Positions 46,560 through 58,936 of a DNA stretch of 64,000 nt are shown one piece after another; position 1 is the stretch's first letter, and every line of letters begins with the position of its first letter. Below the pieces are notes generated by a model. That model was not told the DNA's origin. It ran no database searches and worked only from the letters and a program-made list of their open reading frames with translations. This DNA comes from Tribonema minus (lineage: Eukaryota > Sar > Xanthophyceae > Tribonematales > Tribonemataceae), in assembly GCA_017506865.1 (NCBI GenBank), contig JAFCMP010000009.1, positions 62,001 to 126,000 on the forward strand, read 5' to 3'. Position numbers and translations under genes: made by a program.

Positions 46560-48600
46560 ACGGGCCGTAGTAATCACCTCGTCAACAGTCGGAGCGAGGA
46601 ATCGTGCACGACGGCACCACGATTGCATCATCACCAACCATCACGAGGTGTCAGCTGCAAAACACAAGTGCTGCGGCGATCACCACGTCGACACGGCGGC
46701 CAGAGCAATCGGTCTGCACGAGGACACGGCGAGCGCACATCGCGATTACGAGGCGACAGCTGCAAACCATGCGCCACACATTTGAAAGCGGCCGGCGCAA
46801 TCATGTATGCAACGGCTCGCGAGCGCACACACTCGCCATCACGACGATGCACGACGTGCGATCACGGTGGATACCAGGCGGCCGATATGAATCGTGTGCA
46901 CGACGACTTAGCAAGCACACACTGTCTTACCATACGATGCGCGCCGTGCGATCACCATCAGCACAGAGGCTGATGCGAATCGTGTGCGCGACCGACATCG
47001 CAATCGCAACGGCGCGATCTGCAAGACGGCGTGCCGCGGCGATCACGACGTCACACGGCGGCCAGAGCAAATCGTGTATACCATGGCATGGCGAGCACGA
47101 CTCACCGCATCTCAAACAATCGTCCAGTTCGAAGCACCCGCCGTGCAAACATGCAGCAGCAGTCATCATGTCAGCGCACGGAACAGCAGCACAAGCGCCG
47201 ATGATATTCCATGATGCCTGACAACTGCAGCATCGCATCCAGGCGCGCTCACGATGAAGTGCACGGATCACGTCACGTGCCAACCGCTCTCATCGCTCTG
47301 CTGCAAGACACCAACTGCAGTTCGCTGACAACGCACCGCCAGATGTCACCATTCAAAACCGAAGCAGACACATCACAGCGATTTGACTATGTACAAAATG
47401 CGATGTCCATTATTTACTTCCTCACTTTCACTTGTCCAAAGTCGACAAGCTTCTGTGGGACCTTCGCGCATGTCAAGTTCTTTCAGCGCTGTGAGGTTGC
47501 CAAATAACTCGTGCAGGCTGGTGAGCCGTGCGCAGTGAGCGAGGCTCAGCGTAGTCAACGCTGTCAGGTTGCTGAATGAATCCAGCAACTCAGTGAGCAG
47601 CTTGCATCGCGACAGGCTGATATAAGTCAACTCTGTCAGGCTGCCGATTGAATCCGGCAGGCTGCTGAGGTGTGAGCAGTTCCGTAGGCGGAGTGCACAT
47701 GGCGCATGGCACACAACTGTGCACAGGGTTCCCTCGGTGCGCACTCCGATGAGAGCACTGTGCCAGGCCGCACTCGAATGCATTCATTCATCCATTCGAC
47801 GCCGACGACCGTCGGCGCTCGACACGGCGCTCTTTTTGACGAGCATTGGCGCTCGACATGGTGCGTCGTCACGAGCCGCGCTGGCTTACAACTAACTCGT
47901 GACATGCAGTCCGCACTGATGCCATCGCACACACCGCTTGAATGGCGGCACGAGGGACACAGGGTCATTATTGACAGCACTGCCGACATCCAGAGCACAC
48001 GAGGCGACACTTCAGTATGTGTGCCGCAGCCACCGTCTCGTCGGCACAGCAGCCGGTGCAAGCATTGTGCGTGCCTATGTGGCACGTGCACACTGCCGTC
48101 ACGAGCATGCGATGTAATCATGCCGTCAGCACAACGGCCAGGGCAAACACTTGTGCACATGGCAAGCATGCACTCACCAATGTATGGCCAAGTCGGCACA
48201 GCGGCCGACGCAGTTCGTGTGCACGACCACATGCGAAGCACGCACTCTGTTGCCATCACGATGCACCTGCTGTATTCCAAAGAACGCGATCGCGATGGCA
48301 GCACAGCGGCCCGAGCAAACGATTGTGCACGACGACACCTCAGGCGCACGTCTAAATCTCGAGGTGACAGCTGAAAAACGTCCGCAAAGAAGTTAGGGAC
48401 ACCGGCTGACACAATTCTTGTGCACGACGACGTCGTAAGCACAAATCACCATCACCAGTCACAAAAGGATGTGCTGCAGCGATCACCTCGTCCATACGGC
48501 GGCCAGAGCAAACGATTTTGCACAACATCGCAAGCACACATATCACTGACTACCACAAACCTCATCGCCATGACTCATGGCCGCCGATGCAAATCATGTA
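46560..48600 (+). repeat. degenerate interspersed repeat array, unit about 80-100 nt
   Basis: A word of the form GCGATCAC-ACGTC-CGGCGGCC(A/G)GAGCAA-CG(T/A)GTGCACGACGAC recurs near 46695, 46888, 46965, 47055, 48200, 48303, 48395, 48490 and 48580, and already at about 44290 and 44370. Units are strongly diverged and separated by GAGCGCACATCGC...ACGAGGCGACAGCTG. No coding role is seen. An LRR fragment interrupts the array. Confidence 0.5.
47384..47710 (-). pseudogene. leucine-rich-repeat fragment
   Basis: Minus strand. Three plant-type LRRs of 24 residues (LRNCSHLSSLPDSIGSLTEL, then ISLSRCKLLTELLDSFSNLT, then LSLAHCARLTSLHELFGNLT) and the start of a fourth, ending at a stop. No start codon or clear acceptor precedes them. 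Probably a relic or an isolated terminal exon of an LRR gene, inside the degenerate repeat array. Confidence 0.55.
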
Positions 48601-49117
48601 CCTGACGACATGGCAAGAGCGCACCTGACGTTGGGGGCTCATATCGCAAACACGAAACACCATCGCGAGCGCTTTCAATACCGTGCTCAGTAGTTCATCC
48701 TCAGCGTGCCACACAAATGCCGGCGCGCACAGCATCTTCGTGGTTTTGTCGTCATGAACCCTCTGACCTCAAAGCACGCATGTAAGATGTGTGCGCCATT
48801 CATGTGCCAGCTGTGTGCAAAAGTGTCGTGTGCGCAATGTTCGAGGCTCGATGAAAAGCACAAGCTGCGCGCGGGCGTATTTATCAGCTACAGTGCACGC
48901 ACCGCGCCATCAGAAAGCGCTTGACACAACCTGCAGTGCTGAAGACTGGCGATGACGACAGAGCACACCATTCAACAACTGCAAATGGACAAGCGATGCG
49001 ATGCAGCGATTGATTGATGCGGCATGAGCATGCAGAGAAGCGCGATTGCACATGGCCTGTCAGCATGGTTTACAGCGTCTACCTTTATTGATGGCGTGTA
49101 CAGCTTGCATCAGTTGT
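48601..49117. other. host-type DNA, no gene recognised
   Basis: Downstream flank of the EP-domain gene. A cysteine-containing frame (MCQLCAKVSCAQC at about 48800) is short and unsupported. Confidence 0.3.
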
Positions 49118-51930
49118 TTAAAGCTGCAACTTCTGAGCAGTCGCGTCCAGGGCATACACGTCCCACTGCTGGTCGCCCAGCAGGTGCTTGAGCTCCCGCG
49201 CAAGACCTAGCGACGACAGCACTTCGGCAGGCGAATCCGCCTGCAGTAGCTCAAGCTCCTGCAGCATGATGTACCGCCTGGGGCGCTTCTTGTTGTCAAT
49301 CAGCTCGTTGTCCTCCGGAATGCCATCGATGTAGTGTCCGAACTTCTCCGTAGGGTGTGGCACATTCTTGCGCTTGTAGTACCAGTTTGCAATGTCCATC
49401 GGTTCAGCTAGCATGCGGTAAGCGTGGCCACGCATCACCCAACTTCTACTGCCCTCAAAAATGATGTAGCCAGAATAGTAACGGCGCTGGACATCTTTCC
49501 AGAAGCCCCAGAGCACCTGCGCGTTGAACACCCACGAGTGATGGCAGATGATCAAATGCAAGCACTTGTCGTCAATTGGTAATACGGCGTGTGACGCTGG
49601 GGGCAGCTTTTCAGCTGCAGAATGCAAATGAGCCTGTGTCTCTGCTCAGCATGCTGCAACAGTCACAGCTGTCGCAGTCACGGCTGCCACGATATGGCAA
49701 GCAACGAGCGCAGTGTACATCAAGCAAAGTGTCAGCCTGCAATTGCACACATTAGCAGGCGTTGACATCACATTCGCGAGCTAGGGCTGTCAACATCGTA
49801 GTTTCAGCAAGCTTGAACTCAATATAGTAATAGTGCACCTGATGACATGACACTTGCAAGGAAATCGGCATGTGCTGCTGGCTGGGAGCACTTACCTGCA
49901 ACGCAACGAGCACCACCTAGAAGAAACGCACTAATGCCAAGCATCTTACACACAAGTTAAATTGACGACATGAAGACGATCGTGATCATGAGCGCGCTAT
50001 GCTTGTAAGGACTTTATTCTTGCGCTGTTTTCAGCTGTACAGACGAAATGCAAGAAAGTTTGTTAAGAGTACTATATTAAAATCACACTGTAAATGTGGG
50101 TGAACAGTTGTCCTGCGTCAACATGAGCGTAGGTCATCAGCTGAGGGCATCTGGCCGCTGTGCTTAACAAACCAAACGCAGATGACACAAATCGGCAAGC
50201 GTCAGATTTATCTAATTGCCCCTGGCAGACAAGAAATGATATCGACAAGCTGACGCAAGAGATGCGTAGGTAGAATGTGTGCTCACCTTCATTGCCTGCA
50301 ACATCTCTGAGCGCTTCGCAGGCGTGACCAGCACTGGCGGCAGGAACATGCCGACTGGATACCTGTCCTTCATCACTTGCCGCTGCTCTTCCAGCACCTT
50401 CATAGCCGGCTCTGCAGTGTTGTTGAAGTCAAATTCCATCTGCTTTGCCACGTTGCACATCTTAACGTTCCTTTCCTGCACCTTTGTCTCCTGCATCATT
50501 CTGACGAGATCTGTGAGATCGGCCTTGCTGAAGATAGTGACCACTCTGTCCACATTGGTCTTTGCGAGCTCGAGGCTTGTCATCATGTCGTCGATGGTGC
50601 GCTCCCTCTGACCCGCCGTGAAGAACCGCGCAAGCTTGCTTTTGGATTTGCGCTGGTAGTCTGTGACCATCTTCTCCAGCGCCGTCATGCAGTTGTTGAG
50701 CTCGTTGATGCGGGAATAAAACAATTCCTTTCTGTCGGCGGCGAGGTCGCTAATGTTCACACTGCTGCCAAGCACGCCCAGTGTCAGCTGTGCGTTGACG
50801 AAATCAGTGCAAGTGACATGAAGCAACAAGGCATATGTTAAGGTCACAGTTGAAAATGCGCTTCCTGTGCAATGCCTTCAGGCTACCAGCGCATGATCAG
50901 GTGACAATTGTGCAATAAACTCTGAAAACTTCGGGCCAAGCTTTGTTTACTTGCCTCATCCGTGAGGCACACTTTCATGTTTCTATACCTGTAGACTTGC
51001 CACCACAGCATATGTGCACATGTTCTTGCAGGTTTCATCGGCAAACATCTGTCATTCATGCTTAAGGGACCGTGCTGAAGAAGGAGACTGAGACCCTGTT
51101 TCTGGAATCAGAGATGCCCCTGAAAGCGACTTGGCCATGCTGCGGTGCCTGCATTCTGCAGCGGTGCCGCCGTTGAGGCTGGCTGTCGCAGATGTTTGCG
51201 GTGCACTTACTATAGCATTTCATTGCTGCGCACGTCTGCAAGCATGAAGTGGTGGTGGGACTCAAAAGCCTTGCAATGTGCCGACCTGTGTTGCTTCAGG
51301 TCCAGGAGCAAATTCCAAGAAAAGCTACAACACCATTGAGCAATTGAGGGTTTCATATGTGGCTACTGATATGTCAAGCGCACTGCAGCAGTGTATTATA
51401 TAATCTCTTTTGTCAACAGCAGGCTGGTGTCTAGCTGCCATGCTGCTGTTTTGTTGCGTTTTGATGGACCAGTTTGAGGAGTACACACCTTCATAATGCC
51501 CATTTCCTTGGGGATGCCATCGTGGACGGCATCGAACACAGTTTTGTTGCTTTCGACAAGCTCCACGATGTTGTCCATGATGACAAACACTGGTCCCACA
51601 TATGGCAGTGCCTGTGCCGTCGGCGCTACAAGCTGTGCGATGGTGAGAGCACTATCGCGTACAGCAACACAATGGTGCCCATCACCTGCAGAAACACACG
51701 ATGAGGCGAAACACTACACGTGAAAATAAATGCTCACCGGCATACCTGGACGCTTCAGAGTGTTCTGAAGTAATGCAATAGATAACAACTGCGCCAAAGA
51801 ACCGCAGAATGGTGTTTGTGATAGCATCATGAGCCTGGAGCGCAGGAAGCCTTGCTTGAAGCATGATCACGGTGAAAGCTGGGGTGCATGGAGCGTTTTC
51901 AACTCGTTTCATGTACTCACATGTCTCCAA
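49118..51930 (-). CDS. MLKL/HeLo-like helical bundle fused to an EDS1-type EP domain
   Basis: Proposed exons: 51930-51921 (shared 5' mini-exon), 51685-51489, 50787-50287, 49516-49118; about 368 residues. Residues about 20-220 look like the four-helix bundle of MLKL N-terminal/HeLo/RPW8-type domains (ALPYVGPVFVIMDNIVELVE, ISDLAADRKELFYSRINELN, FFTAGQRERTIDDMMTSLEL). The C-terminal 130 residues carry GFWKDV, SWVMRGHAYRMLAEPMDIAN, GHYIDG and RPRRY in the order of the plant EDS1-family EP domain. The mini-exon has TTG where the related gene has ATG, so the true start is uncertain. The acceptor at 49517 fits phase 0, but the last exon could extend upstream. Role in TIR-linked defence is inferred. 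Confidence 0.6.
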
Positions 51931-52850
51931 TGCTTTGCATCACACCGCATTGATGATCCCGGAGATTTGTGCATGTTTGAAGTGCTGTGCTTTGCGTACC
52001 TGGAGCTTCTGGCGCCGGACATGCCATGAGTGAGCTGCCTCCCTGATGCGCTGCTGATGCTGTTCCTGCACTGACCGATGCACACCTACGTAGCTGCTGC
52101 TGTGGATAGTGGCCAGAAAATGCGCTGCGGAAATCACTGCGACAACTGCAACAAGGAATTTCCGACAAGTGTAACTGCAACAGGGATTTTCCGTACATGT
52201 GCTCAGCCCATTGCTGCTCAGCGCACTCGGCCTTGTCACACCCTCTTTTTACTGTTGATTGATGAGTCAGCATGGCGTGTAGGGGTGCTCTGCGACACAC
52301 AACATGCGTAGCTCAAAATGGCGCACCATTCATGTCATGCGCTCGATGTTCGACTGCCCGCAGGGCGAAAGCGAAGGATGTGCGCAAACGTGCCCTCGAG
52401 CGCAGCTCACATGACTGTGTTCTTCACGCATCATCGACATCAAGGCACACCGCAATTGCCGTCAAACGAGACTGAAAGCGAAGGGCGAGGCAATCCTGTC
52501 ATCACGCGCGCAACACTCACGAAGCACACTCCGACCGACCTCCGGTCGGGCCTGCCCTTCGACCGGCCACAGGCCGACTGAGCTTCGCTCGGGCCTCCCC
52601 GAAGGAGAGTCGGGCCCAGCCGAAGGCTGGTCGGCAATCGACTCCCCCATGGGGGAGGCCCAGCCGAAGGCTGGTCGAGCACCGCAGCACTCGATCGCAT
52701 TCACGAAACGCCAAGTGGTGCGGAGAGCGGCGCGACATCCGCAGCTGGCGGCCTTGCAACGAGATGTTGCGACACGAAAACATCTTTCGAACCAAGTGAC
52801 ATGGCAACCTTTCACAAAACAACAACTTGCAATGCACACAATGATCGAAA
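51817..52850 (-). repeat. segmental duplication, copy 1 (5' block of the EP-domain gene)
   Basis: Nearly the same sequence as 58511-59690: TGATAGCATCATGAGCCTGG, AAGCCTTGCTTGAAGCATGA, GCTGGGGTGCATGGAGCGTT, the mini-exon GGAGACAT|GTGAGTACAT, CTGCGACACACAACATGCG and the GC-rich hairpin cluster. Covers first exon, first intron and upstream region. Confidence 0.75.
52530..52680. repeat. GC-rich hairpin cluster
   Basis: Short palindromes such as CCGACCTCCGGTCGG, CCAGCCGAAGGCTGG and CCCCCATGGGGG follow each other. Related clusters at 53510-53580 and 59395-59545. A single similar palindrome occurs at about 11630-11650 in the viral part. Confidence 0.6.
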
Positions 52851-53174
52851 TGTGCACACGACACGATGCGCACGACAAGAGCGTGAGTGTCAAAAGTGAC
52901 GATGCGAGCGCGGCGACGATGCACACAAAGGCACGGCGCACTAGACATGCGAAACGAAGACAGTGCGCTCAAATCATTCGCGACCGTTCATTTCACGCAC
53001 CTGCTGCCACCGTTTTCATATGCTACTCCTCATGCGACACATACATCGCGCGCTGGGCGACAGAGAGCGACGCTCGGCGCTGCTGCTCACCCGCCCTGCA
53101 CGATGCAATCGCATTGCATGCCGTTTCAACATACGGCACTTCGATGCGCCACAACAATTGCCAGTCACGAACGG

Positions 53175-53265
53175 TCACAATGTACTCGAAAAACATGATG
53201 CGCTCGAGCAACACAACCCCCTCGACTAACACTATGCGCTCGACGAACACGATGCGAACAACATT
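53175..53265 (+). repeat. 18-nt tandem repeat (ATGCGCTCGA-NNAACAC)
   Basis: Four to five imperfect copies of ACATGATGCGCTCGAGCA / ACTATGCGCTCGACGA in the upstream flank between the EP-domain gene and the TIR gene. Non-coding. Confidence 0.5.
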
Positions 53266-53509
53266 GCAGACTTCGCCGAGCACGCACCCGGCGGCGCACG
53301 GCTGCGTGAGTCGCACCCGATGCACAGTACGCAGTCACCTCAATGAATGCGGGACGGTGCGATCGAGACGAATGAGGGACGCTCTGCAGGCACGGCGACG
53401 AACGCGCGAACAGGCGAAATGGCAACGAACGACGCTGCTCCGCTGGTACACGAGACGATGCACACCGTGTTAGCGTACGACATTGGCATGAATGTGAAGA
53501 GTGACGACT

Positions 53510-53580
53510 GCCCTTCGACTCCCCGAAGGGGAGGCCCAGCCGCAGGCTGGTCGGGCAGGCCCGACCTTCGGGCGGTCGAT
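53510..53580. repeat. GC-rich hairpin cluster
   Basis: CCCTTCGACTCCCCGAAGGG, CCAGCCGCAGGCTGG and GCCCGACCTTCGGGC. Same style as the clusters in the segmental duplication. Confidence 0.5.
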
Positions 53581-53713
53581 GCGAGCACGGCGACGATGCA
53601 CACAGAGGCACCGCTCAGTAGAAGTGTGAAAAGACGAAGGTGCGTGAGAGCGGGGTGCAAACGAGGAATGGCGTGATATTCATGACAGGGGAAACTGTTG
53701 CCTGCCTCGCTCG

Positions 53714-56700
53714 TCACTGCATAGTACAATTGCCGTGTTCTGGTGCGATGAGCTCATCGAGCGCTTGCTGCGTTTGGACAGTCGAGGGATGCTCGGGACC
53801 CAACACTTCCTGCTGGATGGCAAGTGAACGCTTGTACAATAAAGCCGCTTCGTCAATATTGCCCTGCTTTTCGAGAAGGTCGGCAAGATTGTACAGCGAC
53901 GTCGCCGTGTCTGGATGCTTCGGGCCCAGCACCTCTTCGCGAATGGCGAGCGCGCGCTCGTACAACGGCGCCGCTTTTGCCAACTCGCCTTGAGCTTCGA
54001 TGAGCATGGCGAGGTTGTTGAGCGACGTCGCCGTCCAAGGATGCTTGGGGCCCAGCACCTCGTCGCAAATGGCAAGAGCGCGCTCGTACAACGGCGCTGC
54101 TTTTGCCAACTCGCCTTGAGCTTCGATGAGCATGGCGAGATTGTTGAGCGACGTCGCCGTCGAGGGATGCTTCGGGCCCAGCACCTCCTCGCGAATGGCG
54201 AGCGCGCGCTCGAACAATGGCGCCGCTTCCGCAAAATTGCCCTGCGCTTGATGTAAGTTAGCGAGGTTGTTGAGCAACGTCGCCGTGTCGGGATGCTTCG
54301 GGCCCAGCGCCTCCTCGCTGATGGCGAGCGCGCGCGCGTACAAGGGCGCAGCCTCCGCAAAGTTGCCCTGCGCTTTGTGAAACATAGCGAGGTTGTTGAG
54401 CGACGTCGCCGTGTCGGGATGCTTCGGGCCCAGTGCCTCCTCCCTGATGGCGAGCGCGCGCACGTACAAGGGAGCCGCCTCCGCAAAGTTGCCCTGCGCT
54501 TCATGTAACGAAGCGAGGTTGTTGAGCGACGTCGCCGTGTCTGGATGCTTCGGGCCCAACGCCTCCTCCCTGATGGCGAGCGCGCGCGTGTACAAGGGCG
54601 CAGCCTCCGCAAAGTTGCCCTGCGCTTGATGTAATGAAGCGAGGTTGTTGAGCGACGTCGCCGTCGAAGGATGCTTCGGGCCCAGCGCCTCCTCACTGAT
54701 GGCGAGCGCACGCACGTACAAGTGCGCCGCTTTCGCAAAGTTGCCCTGCGCTTGATGTAAGGTGGCGAGGTTGTTGAGCGACGTCGCCGTGTCGGGATGC
54801 TTCGGGCCCAGCGCCTCCTCCGTGATGGCGAGCGCGCGCACGTACAAGGGCGCCGCCTCCGCAAAGTTGCCCTGCGCTTTATGAAACACAGCGAGGTTGT
54901 TGAGCGACGTCGCCGTGTCTGGATGCTTCGGGCCCAGCGCCTCCTCCCTGATGGCGAGCGCACGCACGTACAAGTGCGCCGCCTCAGCAAAGTTGCCCTG
55001 CGCTTGATGTAAGGTGGCGAGGTTGTTGAGCGACGTCGCCGTGTCGGGATGCTTCGGGCCCAGCACCTCCTCGCGAATGGCGAGCGCGCGCACGTACAAC
55101 GGCGCCGCTTCCGCCAAGTCGCCTTGAGCTTCGAGGAGGCCCGCGAGGTTGTCGAGCGACGTCGCTGTCAAAGGATGCTTCGGGCCCAGCGCCTCCTCCC
55201 TGACGGCGAGCGCGCGCACGTACAAGGGTGCCGCTTTTGCCAAGTCGCCTTGAGCTGCGATGAGCACAGCGAGGTTGTTGAGTGACGTCGTCGTTGAAGG
55301 ATGCTTCGGGCCCAGCACCTCCTCTTCGATAGCGAGCGCGCGCGCGTACAAGGGCGCAGCCTCCGCAAAGTTGCCCTGCGCTTCGTGAAACATAGCGAGG
55401 TTGTTGAGCGACGTCGCCGTGTCTGGATGCTTCGGGCCCAGCGCCTCCTCCGTGATGGCGAGCGCGCGCACGTACAAGGGCGCCGCCTCCGCACAGTTGC
55501 CCTGCGCTTGGAGGAGGGCGGCAAGGTTACCGCACGACTTCGCCGTCGAAGGATGCTTGGGGCCCAGTGCCTCCTCGCTGATGGCGAGCGCGCGCACGTA
55601 CAAGGGCGCCGCCTCCGCAAAGTTGCCCTGCGCTCGGAGGAGGCCGGCGAGGTTGTTGAGCGACGTCGCCGTCGAGGGATGCTTCGGGCCCAGCGCCTCC
55701 TCGAGGATGGCGAGCGCGCGTGCGTACAAGGGCGCCGCCTCCGCAAAGTTGCCCTGCGCTTGATGTAAGGTGGCGAGGTTGTTGAGCGACGTCGCCGTGT
55801 CGGGATGCTTCGGGCCCAGCACCTCCTCGCGAATGGCGAGCGCGCGCACGTACAACGGCGCCGCTTCCGCCAAGTCGCCTTGAGCTTCGAGGAGGCCCGC
55901 GAGGTTGTCGAGCGACGTCGCTGTCAAAGGATGCTTCGGGCCCAGCGCCTCTTCCCGAATGGCAAGCGCGCGGTGGTACAAGGGCGCCGCCTCCATCAGC
56001 ATTTGTCTGTCATGCAACTCGTAAGCAAGGTTATGAAGGCTTGTGGCCCAGGTCTCCGTGTTGTCAATGTTGAGCAATGTCGCCAACTTCCGTAAGTTCT
56101 GCTGCTCGCTCAACAGCAGTGCCAACACTGGCGCAAGCACGTCTGCTCCCTTCTCCGGACGACGTTCGCGAAGCTCGTCCGCCAAGCTGACGACGAAGTA
56201 TGCGAATCTCCGCTGAGCGACCGATGCCGCCTCTGGCGAAAGCAACCGCTTCGCCGCCTCCCGGTGCATGGCGTGCATCGTGTACCGCGCGCCGCCGGGG
56301 ACTTCGACCGGCGGATCCGGAAGGCGTTGAAGGATGGAGAGATCGCGGAGTTCGCCCAGCAAGTCTTCGAAGTCGCTGTCGGAATACGGCGCGTCCGAGT
56401 ACTCGCTCTCAGGTGTGAGCATGGCACTGATGCCAGCATCACTGAAGCTGTCAGGAAAAACGGAGAGTTGCGCCAGGCTGTCCAGGCTGGGCTTGTCCAG
56501 AAACTGGGGGAGCCAGGCATAGAGCTGCTGCACGTTGGAGTCGTACTCCGACTTCCTGTCCGCTGGCAAGCTGGCGCACAGTTCCGCGGCACTGACGACT
56601 TGCTGCAGAAAGCACAAGGGTGAAGTCCACGTCAAGTGATTGCTCTGGCACGATACTTTGCAGCGCTGATGACTAGCCGCAAGGCAGCACAAGCAGGACA

Positions 56701-58624
56701 TCAGCGTCAAGCAGAATCTACTGGTATAATTTGTGAAGCCATGCAGTAACAGATGCATATGATTTTGTCGTGTACCTTAAGCTTCTCAGGCCGCCTTTCC
56801 AGAAAGGCTGCTAGCGCCGTCAGCATGAGGGCATTGTGGCCGCAGTACCTCGCCAAGGTCTGAGCTTCGAAGCTGTCCTTTGCCACCTCGATGCCGCCGC
56901 AAAGCAGAGTCCGAGAGCATTCATCGCCGAGCGGCTGGACTTCCAGCCTTTTGTAGCTCTTGAAGCGATCGAGATTCTCCCTGGACATGACTATGATGGA
57001 CATGGCCTCATGTCGACGCAGCTCCTCCATGCACAGGAACAACTCCTGGAAATGAGAGATACACTGTGTCAGCATGTGAGCAAGCAAGAGTGTGAGCAAG
57101 CTGTATGTCAAGGTATAAATTGCACTCACATGTCCTGCGCCCGCCGGATTGACGTCCTCTGCCGTATCAAATGCCACCAGCACCTTATTTGTGCTTGGCA
57201 GCCGCCTGACCCAGGTCAAAACGGCATGCCACTGGTCTTTCCACGCCGGCCGCACATTGCCTGCCCGTACACCATCCTGCAAAATGCACATTAGGGTGAT
57301 GTCCATCAGGTGTGATGCAACAACAAGAGAGCATACGTTGCGGCAAACTCTTGTCTTACCTTGCACTGAAGAAGTTGCTGGTACATGGCCGTAGCAACAT
57401 GCTTCCTGACAGCATCCGCCGCGGATAAACGATCATCGATGTGGAAACCTGCGGTGATACAGCACGAAGGGAAGATTAGTGGACCAGCAGGCCATGACTC
57501 GCAACCCAGTACCTCGATGCAGACACAATGTCGTACTCGCCTTTCATGTCCACCATAAATGATCCTCCGCCAAACACTTGTTCAAGCTGCACAGCTGCCT
57601 CCATTGCCACTGAGGTCTTGCCCTCCCCAGGGCCCCCGAAAAGAAACACGGCACGTTTCTGCTCAAGCGCCTTCTTGATGTTGATGATCAGTTCGTCGCG
57701 GCCCAGCAAATCGTCGCTGTTGGTGATGACACGCTTCAAGAATCTCGCCGGCGGAAGTTCATCTCGATCAGCCGCGAGTCCTTGCCGCTTTAGCTCCTCA
57801 AAGATCGCCATCGCCACATCTGCCGCACACTTCCCCTCGAAGCCGCGCGACTGCAAGCAAAGGGAGCATGAAACAAATGTGAGGCGACGCCACGTGCGTC
57901 ATCTCAATGCTCAAAGGATAACCGCACCTGATCCAGTCGCCATCCTGAGCGCCCGCACAATTTCCTTATGTCTGTGATCCAGCCCGCAATTACGGCATCA
58001 GCCGGCCGCCCGCGATCGCCCCAGTTGCAGTCCGTGTACAGTTGCTGCAGCCCGTCCGTGCACTGTGTCGGGTTCAGCTTGAAGAACACCGGAAGGAGCT
58101 TGACCTTGTGTCCGGAGTCGCAGCGCTCCAGCAGTCGGCGCAACTCCTGCATCGGCCACTTCCTCGTCACGAAGTCTCCACTGAGCACAAAAATGCCTGC
58201 AGTACACACAGACAATTCACGGACCGTCACGGCTGTTGGAGTCACTTCAACATGGCAAGCAAGGATGCATCGCAGACTCACCTATCTTGGCCGTCTCCAG
58301 TGCCCTTTTAATGTCTGAGTTCAATTCCTCACCAGGCTCCAGAGAGTGTTCGTCCAAGAAGAGGAGGTCCTTCTCCACACCTTTGCTGATCAGCCATTGG
58401 TACACAATGTCGGCGAAATCCTTCTTCTGCGGACCTGCGTGACTGATGAAAACCACGGGGCCTTCGCGCTCCTGCCTCTGTGCATTGTACATATCACCTG
58501 CAGATTGACAGTGATAGCATCATGAGCCTGGAGCGCAGAAAGCCTTGCTTGAAGCATGATCACAGTGAAAGCTGGGGTGCATGGAGCGTTTTCAAACTCG
58601 TTCTATGTACTCACATGTCTCCAT
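53714..58624 (-). CDS. TIR / NB-ARC-like / TPR immune-type receptor (TNP class), complete
   Basis: Eight exons: 58624-58615, 58497-58282, 58196-57928, 57850-57541, 57448-57360, 57276-57130, 57045-56776, 56602-53714; all joins keep frame, about 1,399 residues. TIR: VVFISHAGPQKKDFAD, FLDEHSL, then RKWPMQELRRLLE, whose Glu sits at the NADase position. NB: Walker A GGPGEGKTS, Walker B VLVAFDTAED, SIIVMSRE, CGHNALMLTALAAF, winged-helix-like LSVFPDSFSD and MHAMHREAA. Then 18 kinesin-light-chain-type TPRs (ALAIREEALGPKHPxTATSL), 42 residues each. Donor of exon 4 is GC (AAAG|GCGAGT). Probably an intracellular sensor that assembles and activates TIR signalling. Confidence 0.85.
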
Positions 58625-58936
58625 TGCGTTGCATCACACCGCATTGATGAACCTGGAAATTTGTGCATGTATGAAGTGCTGTAGTTTGCGTACCTGGAGC
58701 TTTTGGCGCCGGAGATGCCATGAGTGAGCTGCCTCCCTGATGCGCTGCGCTGCTGATGCTGTTCCTGCACTGACTGATGCACACCTTCTACGTAGCTGCT
58801 GCTGTGGATAGTGGCCAGAAAATGCGCTCGGAAATAACTGCAACTGCAACAGGGAATTTCCGTACATGTGCTCAGCACATTGCTGCGCACTTGCTGCTGC
58901 GGCCTCGTCGCAACCTCTTTTGACTGTTGATTGATG

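Noticed and set aside
52085..52310. Coding exons in the duplicated 5' block (GKSLLQL / SLLQLQL frames on the minus strand)
   Set aside because: The two copies differ by frame-breaking changes and stops. Only the 10-nt mini-exon keeps splice signals.
53680..55768. Arg-rich readings and plus-strand readings over the TPR array
   Set aside because: Out-of-frame translations of the 126-nt TPR repeat. The TPR frame is unambiguous.
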